The notes beneath the pieces were generated by a model, which made no database searches, was not told the DNA's origin, and worked only from the letters and a program-made list of their open reading frames with translations. A stretch of 64,000 bases of DNA from Nocardia brasiliensis ATCC 700358 (GTDB lineage: Bacteria > Actinomycetota > Actinomycetes > Mycobacteriales > Mycobacteriaceae). Below, in pieces: positions 59,412 to 64,000 of the stretch. How positions within the stretch are numbered: position 1 is the first letter of the stretch; the number at the start of each line of letters is the position of its first letter. Both the position numbers and the translations under genes were made by a program. The stretch is from assembly GCF_000250675.2 (NCBI RefSeq), contig NC_018681.1:8494001-8558000 (forward strand). The letters are read 5' to 3'.

Positions 59412-61358
59412 GTGCAACCACAGTGGGTGCCGACCGAGCAGGACATCGCCGCGGCCAGGATCACCGACTTCGCGAAGTTCGCCGAGGGGCGCACTGATCG
59501 GAAGCTGCCGGACTACGCCACGCTGTGGCAGTGGTCGGTCGACGATCTGGCGGGCTTCTGGCACGCGGTGTGGGACTACTTCGAGCTCGGCCCGGTCGCG
59601 GGCGATATCCTCGGCAGCGCGGAAATGCCGGGTGCGCAATGGTTTCCGGGCACCCGGCTGAACTATGTGGACCAGGTGGTCCGCCAGTTCCGCACCGACC
59701 GGCCCGCCATCATCGCGGTCACCGAGGACGCGCCCGCCCGCGAGATCTCCTGGGTCGAGCTGATCGACGAGACCGCGGCGCTGGCGCGCACGCTGCGCGA
59801 ACTCGGCGTCCAGCCCGGTGATCGGGTCGCGGGCTACCTCCCCAATATTCCGGAGGCGGTGGTCGCGTTCCTGGCGACCGCCGGCATCGGCGCGGTGTGG
59901 TGCGCCTGCGGGCAGGACTATTCCCCCAAGGCGGCGCTGGATCGGCTGGGCCAGCTCGAGCCCACCGTCCTGATCACCGCGGACGGCTACCGATACGGCG
60001 GCAAGGCACACGACAAGCGCGCCGACATCGCGGCGCTGCAGGCGGGTTTCGGCAAGCTCAGCGCCACCATCGCGGTGTCCCGGCTCGGCCTCGACGTGCC
60101 GGATACGACACCGTGGGACGCGGCCACCGCCGTCGACGAGTCGGTGCCCGCCGTGATCACCACGCAGCCGGTCGATTTCGACCACCCGCTGTGGATCGTG
60201 TTCTCCTCCGGCACCACCGGGCTGCCGAAGGGCATCGTGCACGGGCACGGCGGGGTGCTGCTGGAGCATCTGAAAGCCGTTGCGCTGCAATCCGATATCG
60301 GCCCCGACGACACCTTTTTCTGGTTCACCAGCCCGAGCTGGATGATGTGGAACTTCCAGGTCGCGGGGTTGCTGACGGGCGCGACCATCGTCTGCTACGA
60401 CGGCAGTCCCACCGCCCCGGCGCCGGACGCGCTGTGGCGCATCGCCGCCGAGACCCGGACCACTGTGCTCGGTACCAGCCCGGGCTACGTGCTGGCCTGC
60501 ATCAAGGCAGGGGCCACACCCCGCACCGAGCACGACCTGTCCGCGTTGCGGTCGGTGGGCATCACCGGCGCTGCCCTGCCCACGTCCTCGGCGACCTGGC
60601 TGGGCGAGAACACCGGTGCGCACGTGCAAGTCAACTCGATCAGCGGTGGCACCGACGTGGTGTCGGCCTTCATCGGCGGCGTCCGGACCGTCCCGGCGTG
60701 GCCGGGTGAACTGTCCGCGCGCTTTCTCGGCGCCGCGGTGGAGGCCTTCGACGGCCTCGGACAACCGGTCCGTGGCGAGGTCGGCGAGCTGGTCATCACC
60801 AAGCCGATGCCATCGATGCCGGTGCGCTTCTGGCACGACCCGGACGGAAAGCGTTATCACGACGCCTATTTCGACACGTATCCCGGGATCTGGCGGCACG
60901 GCGACTGGATCACCATCACCGAGCGGGACAGCGTCGTGGTGCACGGCCGCTCCGATTCCACGCTCAATCGGCACGGCATCCGGATGGGCAGCGCCGACAT
61001 CTACCAGTCCGTCGAACGGCTACCCGAGATCGCCGAGGCACTGGTGATCGGCGCCGAACAACCCGACGGCGGTTACTGGATGCCGTTGTTCGTGGTTCTC
61101 GCGCCCGGCGCGGAACTCACCGACGAGCTGAAGACCCGGATCAACAGCACCATTCGCACCGAGGTCTCGCCCCGGCACGTGCCGGACGAGATCCTGCTCG
61201 CCCCGGGGATTCCGCACACGCGCACCGGCAAGAAGCTCGAGGTGCCGATCAAGAAACTCTTCCAGGGCGCCGACGCCGCGCGGGTGGTCGAGCGCAGCGC
61301 GGTGGACGACCCGGCGCTGCTCGACTGGTACGCGGCCGTCCGCCCCGCCACCACGTAG
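59412..61358 (+). CDS. aacS: Acetoacetyl-CoA synthetase (acetoacetate:CoA ligase)
   Basis: This 648-residue ANL-family ligase activates acetoacetate with ATP and CoA. Motifs are the AcsA/AacS-type N-terminus (FWHAVWDYFELG, AQWFPGTRLNYVD), A3 IVFSSGTTGLPKGIVHGHG, A5-region NSISGGTDVVSAFIGG (the SGGTD form of acetoacetyl-CoA synthetases), and the C-terminal lysine in HTRTGKKLEVPIKKL. GTG at 59412 has AGGAGG six bases upstream, an optimal site. Longer in-frame openings back into citE are ignored. It is the last gene of the operon and would return the acetoacetate released by CitE to central metabolism. Confidence 0.94.
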   Translation: MQPQWVPTEQDIAAARITDFAKFAEGRTDRKLPDYATLWQWSVDDLAGFWHAVWDYFELGPVAGDILGSAEMPGAQWFPGTRLNYVDQVVRQFRTDRPAIIAVTEDAPAREISWVELIDETAALARTLRELGVQPGDRVAGYLPNIPEAVVAFLATAGIGAVWCACGQDYSPKAALDRLGQLEPTVLITADGYRYGGKAHDKRADIAALQAGFGKLSATIAVSRLGLDVPDTTPWDAATAVDESVPAVITTQPVDFDHPLWIVFSSGTTGLPKGIVHGHGGVLLEHLKAVALQSDIGPDDTFFWFTSPSWMMWNFQVAGLLTGATIVCYDGSPTAPAPDALWRIAAETRTTVLGTSPGYVLACIKAGATPRTEHDLSALRSVGITGAALPTSSATWLGENTGAHVQVNSISGGTDVVSAFIGGVRTVPAWPGELSARFLGAAVEAFDGLGQPVRGEVGELVITKPMPSMPVRFWHDPDGKRYHDAYFDTYPGIWRHGDWITITERDSVVVHGRSDSTLNRHGIRMGSADIYQSVERLPEIAEALVIGAEQPDGGYWMPLFVVLAPGAELTDELKTRINSTIRTEVSPRHVPDEILLAPGIPHTRTGKKLEVPIKKLFQGADAARVVERSAVDDPALLDWYAAVRPATT

Positions 61359-61385
61359 CGGAGCGGACGTCCGATGTCCCGTGGG

Positions 61386-61411
61386 CACCCGTACTACCGG
61401 TAGTACGGGTG
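61386..61411. terminator. 26-bp perfect palindrome, candidate bidirectional terminator
   Basis: CACCCGTACTACC is followed at once by its exact complement, giving 13 bp arms and no loop. It starts 28 bp after the aacS stop and covers the stop codon of the convergent 58-residue gene. It therefore suits termination in both directions, though a dimeric protein site cannot be excluded. Confidence 0.55.
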
Positions 61412-61570
61412 TCCGCCCATGGAGGCGGTGAAGACGGCCGCGCGGAAGGCGCGCGCCTCGGCGAGGTTGCGGCGTTCCTCGGGGGTCAGGCGGTACTTGG
61501 CGCGTAGTCGCCCTGCGGCGTGCGCGACTGCGGTGAACAGGGTGAACTCACGGCGGAACGCGATGGTCAC
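61394..61570 (-). CDS. Small conserved-looking protein, 58 residues
   Basis: GTG at 61570 opens a 58-codon frame encoding MTIAFRREFTLFTAVAHA through LRAKYRLTPEERRNLAEARAF to the end GGHPYYR. The composition is that of a folded helical protein, with strong GC3 and a clear amphipathic Arg/Glu/Ala helix. It ends in the palindrome that also follows aacS, so it is convergent with the catabolic operon. The ribosome site is weak (AAAGAGA seven bases upstream). I do not recognise a family. It is supported only by codon use and context. Confidence 0.55.
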   Translation of the reverse strand: MTIAFRREFTLFTAVAHAAGRLRAKYRLTPEERRNLAEARAFRAAVFTASMGGHPYYR

Positions 61571-62101
61571 GATGGTCTCTTTTCGTACGAGCGGCCCACC
61601 GTCGCAACCGTTTTCGGGCGCGGCCGGACCCTGCGCGAAAACGCTCGGGACTCAGCCGATCGCCCGGCGGCAGCGGGCCGGGAGCGAATGGGGTGTCGAA
61701 GTGGTACTCGGATACGGACTATCGCCGGACACTGTGTCGCTCACCTCCTTGCCGCCGTGACGCCTGCGCGTCGCCGATCTCAGTCAGGCACCACGCCGGA
61801 GGGGCACCCCTCTCGTCAGAGCTTCGGCACTGCGCGACGTATCCCGATCCGGGAAGCCACCTGGGATCGCCCCTTAGTCCGAAGCGATCTGTCCTGATCC
61901 TGGGCGTCTCTCGACGTCGTCGGATCAGTGGCCTGTGTTCGCGCAGGAGCCTCGCTTAACGAGGTGCTGACCAAGCCAGAATGGCCCCTCGGCGCAGCCG
62001 CGTCAAGTACGGTTGATTACCGATCAGGTCATGGACCCGGCCACGCCGATCTCCTAGCGTGGCGAGGAGAAGTTCGCCCCGAATCCGCAGGAGGTGGCAG
62101 C
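61571..62101. other. Non-coding stretch with a possible 26-codon minus-strand mini-ORF (61652-61732)
   Basis: I see no confident gene in these 531 bp. On the minus strand a full-consensus AGGAGGTGA (61749-61741) lies eight bases before GTG at 61732. It opens a 26-residue frame rich in Ser, Thr and Pro, with one Cys near the end and a stop at 61652, 82 bp upstream of the 58-residue gene. It may be a leader peptide or chance. The right part (about 61930-62088) should hold the P450 promoter. A small CCTCG-CTTAA-CGAGG hairpin occurs there. No tRNA or known riboswitch was recognised. Confidence 0.3.
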
Positions 62102-63442
62102 GTGGCCGCACAGGATGTCCGCGAACGGGCCGAGACCGCCGGCTATCCGCCGGGGCCGCGGCTGCCCGCGTTCGTGCAGAGCGTGTTGTTCCAGACCGAC
62201 CGGCAGCGCTTCCTGCCCGCTCTGGCCCGGCGTTACGGCGACGTCTTCACCATGCGGATCCCGCCGTTCGCGCGGCGGTTCGTGGTGTTCTCCCGGCCCG
62301 AGCACATCCGGGAGATCTTCGCGGGTGACCCGCGCGACCTGCACGCGGGCGAGGGCAATCAGATCCTCGGCCACATCATGGGCCCGCATTCGCTCTTGCT
62401 CACCGACGAGGAGGAGCACGCACGGGCCCGGCGGCTGCTGATGCCCGCGTTCAACGGCTCGGCGCTGCGCTCCTACCGCGACCTCGTCACCGAGCTCGCG
62501 GTGGCCGAAATCGACCGGTGGACACCGGGTTCCACGCTGATCACGCTGGACCGGATGAACGCGCTCACGCTCGAGGTGATCATGCGGGTGGTGTTCGGGG
62601 TGTCCGACGCGAGCACCCGCGCCGAGCTGGCGCCACGGCTGAAACGCATCGTCGATCTCAATCCGCTGGTCTTCCTCGGCTTCAAGTCGGCGCTGCTCGG
62701 CCGGATCGGCCCGTGGCAACGGTTCGCGCACAACGCGCACGAGGTCGACGCGCTGTTGTACGCGGAGATCGCGGCCCGCAGGCAAGCGCCCGACCTGGCG
62801 CAACGCACCGATGTGCTGTCCAGGCTGCTGCACGCGGGGACCGACAACGACCAGGATCCCCCACTCACCGACGCCGAGCTGCGCGACCAGCTGATCACGC
62901 TGCTGCTCGCCGGGCACGAGACGACGGCCTCCGCCCTGGCCTGGGCGATGTACGAGCTCGCGACCCACCCCGCCATCCAGGACGAGGCCGCCGAGGCCGC
63001 GCGGACCGGCGACGACAAATTCCTCGAAGCCGTGCTGAAAGAGGCGATGCGCCGGCGCGTGATCATCAACGGCACCAACCGAAAACTGACCAGGGACATG
63101 ACAATCGGCGGCCAGGCATTGCCCGCGGGCACCGTCGTCTGCACGTCGATTCTGCTCGCGCATCGCAACACCGACAACTATCCGGATGTCGAGACCTTCC
63201 GCCCGGATCGCTTTCTCGGCGGTGAGGTCGCGCCGAACACCTGGTTCCCCTTCGGCGGCGGTGCGCGCCGCTGTATCGGCGCCGGGTTTTCGCTGATGGA
63301 GGGCAGCACGGTGCTGCGCGAAACGCTCCTGCGGTATGCGCTGACCCTGCCCGCCGGCGCCGGGCCCGAGCGCGCCAAGACCCGCAACATCACCACGGTC
63401 CCGCGGGACAAAGCGCGGCTGGTCCTCGTGCCCCGCGGGTGA
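62102..63442 (+). CDS. Cytochrome P450
   Basis: This 446-residue soluble P450 has the I-helix oxygen-activation motif LLLAGHETTASALAWAMYEL, the K-helix ExxR (KEAMRR), FRPDRFL, and the heme loop FPFGGGARRCIGAGF with the ligand Cys at about 391. The start MAAQDVRERAETAGYPPGPRLPAF uses GTG at 62102, with AGGAGG seven bases upstream. The frame is open back to 61928 but has no ribosome site there. The N-terminal PPGPRLPAF and the LEVIMRVVFGV region resemble the CYP138/CYP110-like group, which I hold loosely. A TetR regulator gene follows 41 bp downstream on the same strand. The substrate is unknown, with fatty-acid or lipid hydroxylation common in this group. Confidence 0.93.
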   Translation: MAAQDVRERAETAGYPPGPRLPAFVQSVLFQTDRQRFLPALARRYGDVFTMRIPPFARRFVVFSRPEHIREIFAGDPRDLHAGEGNQILGHIMGPHSLLLTDEEEHARARRLLMPAFNGSALRSYRDLVTELAVAEIDRWTPGSTLITLDRMNALTLEVIMRVVFGVSDASTRAELAPRLKRIVDLNPLVFLGFKSALLGRIGPWQRFAHNAHEVDALLYAEIAARRQAPDLAQRTDVLSRLLHAGTDNDQDPPLTDAELRDQLITLLLAGHETTASALAWAMYELATHPAIQDEAAEAARTGDDKFLEAVLKEAMRRRVIINGTNRKLTRDMTIGGQALPAGTVVCTSILLAHRNTDNYPDVETFRPDRFLGGEVAPNTWFPFGGGARRCIGAGFSLMEGSTVLRETLLRYALTLPAGAGPERAKTRNITTVPRDKARLVLVPRG

Positions 63443-63483
63443 GCGCCCAGGCATGGCCTTTCCCACCAGCGCAGATCAGTACG

Positions 63484-64000
63484 ATGTCCGACATGAGTGT
63501 CGACAATCGCCGTACGGCGCGTAAGGCGAGCACCGGCGACTCGGCACCCCGGGAGATCCGGCGCAGGCCGAAGAATCGCCGGGCGCAGATCGCCGCGGCC
63601 TCGGCCGCCGCGTTCGGCTCGCTGGGCTACCACGGCGTGAGCATGGAGGATATCGCCTCCGGTCTCGGCATCAGCTCGGCCGCGCTGTACCGCCACTACC
63701 CGAGCAAGTACGCGCTGTTCCGCGAAGAGTTGCTGCGGGTGGGCCGGGCGATGACCGAGTCGGTTCAGCTGCCCGAGGAGGCCGCGACCTGGTCGCCCGA
63801 GCAGCGACTGGGCCAGGTGCTCGATTCGCTCATCGCCGTAACGATCGAGAACCGCACCGCCATCACCCTGGTGCGCTGGGAAGGGCGCTATCTCGAGCCG
63901 GAGGATCTGACCACGCTGAGCGATCAGCAACTCACGGTCCTCGGTGCGCTCGGCGACCAGCTCGCCGAATTGCGCCCGGAGCTGACCGAGGACGACACGC
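63484..64000 (+). CDS. TetR/AcrR-family regulator (cut by right edge)
   Basis: At least 172 residues are visible. A basic, disordered N-terminus (RRTARKASTGD, IRRRPKNRRAQI) precedes a canonical TetR HTH at about residues 28-80 (AAFGSLGYHGVSMEDIASGLGISSAALYRHYPSKYALFREEL). After that the start of the ligand domain is visible (ALGDQLAELRPELTEDDT at the edge). ATG at 63484 is used, with ATG at 63493 an equally possible start. Neither has a strong ribosome site. Its place directly behind the P450 suggests it may control that gene. Confidence 0.88.
   Translation, partial: MSDMSVDNRRTARKASTGDSAPREIRRRPKNRRAQIAAASAAAFGSLGYHGVSMEDIASGLGISSAALYRHYPSKYALFREELLRVGRAMTESVQLPEEAATWSPEQRLGQVLDSLIAVTIENRTAITLVRWEGRYLEPEDLTTLSDQQLTVLGALGDQLAELRPELTEDDT

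Noticed and set aside
58920..60974. A 684-codon minus-strand frame opposite citE and aacS
   Set aside because: The plus-strand frames encode complete conserved enzymes. The opposite frame has low-complexity composition and no motif.
61928..62101. Longer N-terminus for the P450 (GTG at 61928)
   Set aside because: There is no ribosome site there, while GTG at 62102 has AGGAGG at ideal spacing directly before a normal P450 N-terminus.

Overview
The window is high-GC (about 70 % by eye) DNA with the codon habits and gene content of a mycolic-acid-type actinomycete. Nocardia is the best guess, with Rhodococcus or another relative possible. The guess rests on a block that is gene-for-gene like the mycobacterial bkaR-accD1-accA1-fadE19-maoC-citE locus, on GTG/TTG starts, and on a very large NRPS.

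Left two-thirds (1-43781, minus strand): one uninterrupted reading frame that starts at about 43781 and runs off the left edge, so at least about 14,590 codons. It is a single-chain nonribosomal peptide synthetase. I read 12 complete modules and the start of a thirteenth: C-A-T in modules 1-5 and 7-11, C-A-T-E in modules 6 and 12, then a DCL-type C domain and a degenerate A domain at the edge. The chain opens with a condensation domain and no loading A-T, which suggests an acyl starter and a lipopeptide. Substrate-pocket residues read by eye give X-X-Ser-Ser-Thr-D-X-Ser-X-Ser-X-X-D-X. Module 10 carries an in-frame 102-bp insertion made of two 51-bp palindrome-containing repeats. The termination domain lies outside the window.

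43782-47233 (minus strand): an NRPS leader of about 375 bp, then, moving upstream, cobM (precorrin-4 C11-methyltransferase), a PPOX/F420-type split-barrel protein, and a NarL-type response regulator with its sensor kinase. Divergent from the kinase is an FtsX-like permease/ATPase pair (47364-49203), probably the target of the two-component system.

49216-61358: a branched-chain and ketone-body catabolic island. A LysR regulator diverges from an MHS-family permease that overlaps a 3-hydroxybutyrate dehydrogenase gene. A BkaR-like TetR gene diverges from accD1-accA1-fadE19-maoC-citE-aacS, with two GTTA-N8-TAAC operator-like sites between them. Together the enzymes can take a branched acyl-CoA through 3-methylcrotonyl-CoA, 3-methylglutaconyl-CoA and HMG-CoA to acetyl-CoA plus acetoacetate. 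Acetoacetate is then activated (AacS) or interconverted with 3-hydroxybutyrate.

61359-64000: a 26-bp perfect palindrome, a 58-residue small protein gene on the minus strand, a stretch of about 530 bp without a confident gene, a cytochrome P450, and a TetR-family regulator cut by the right edge.
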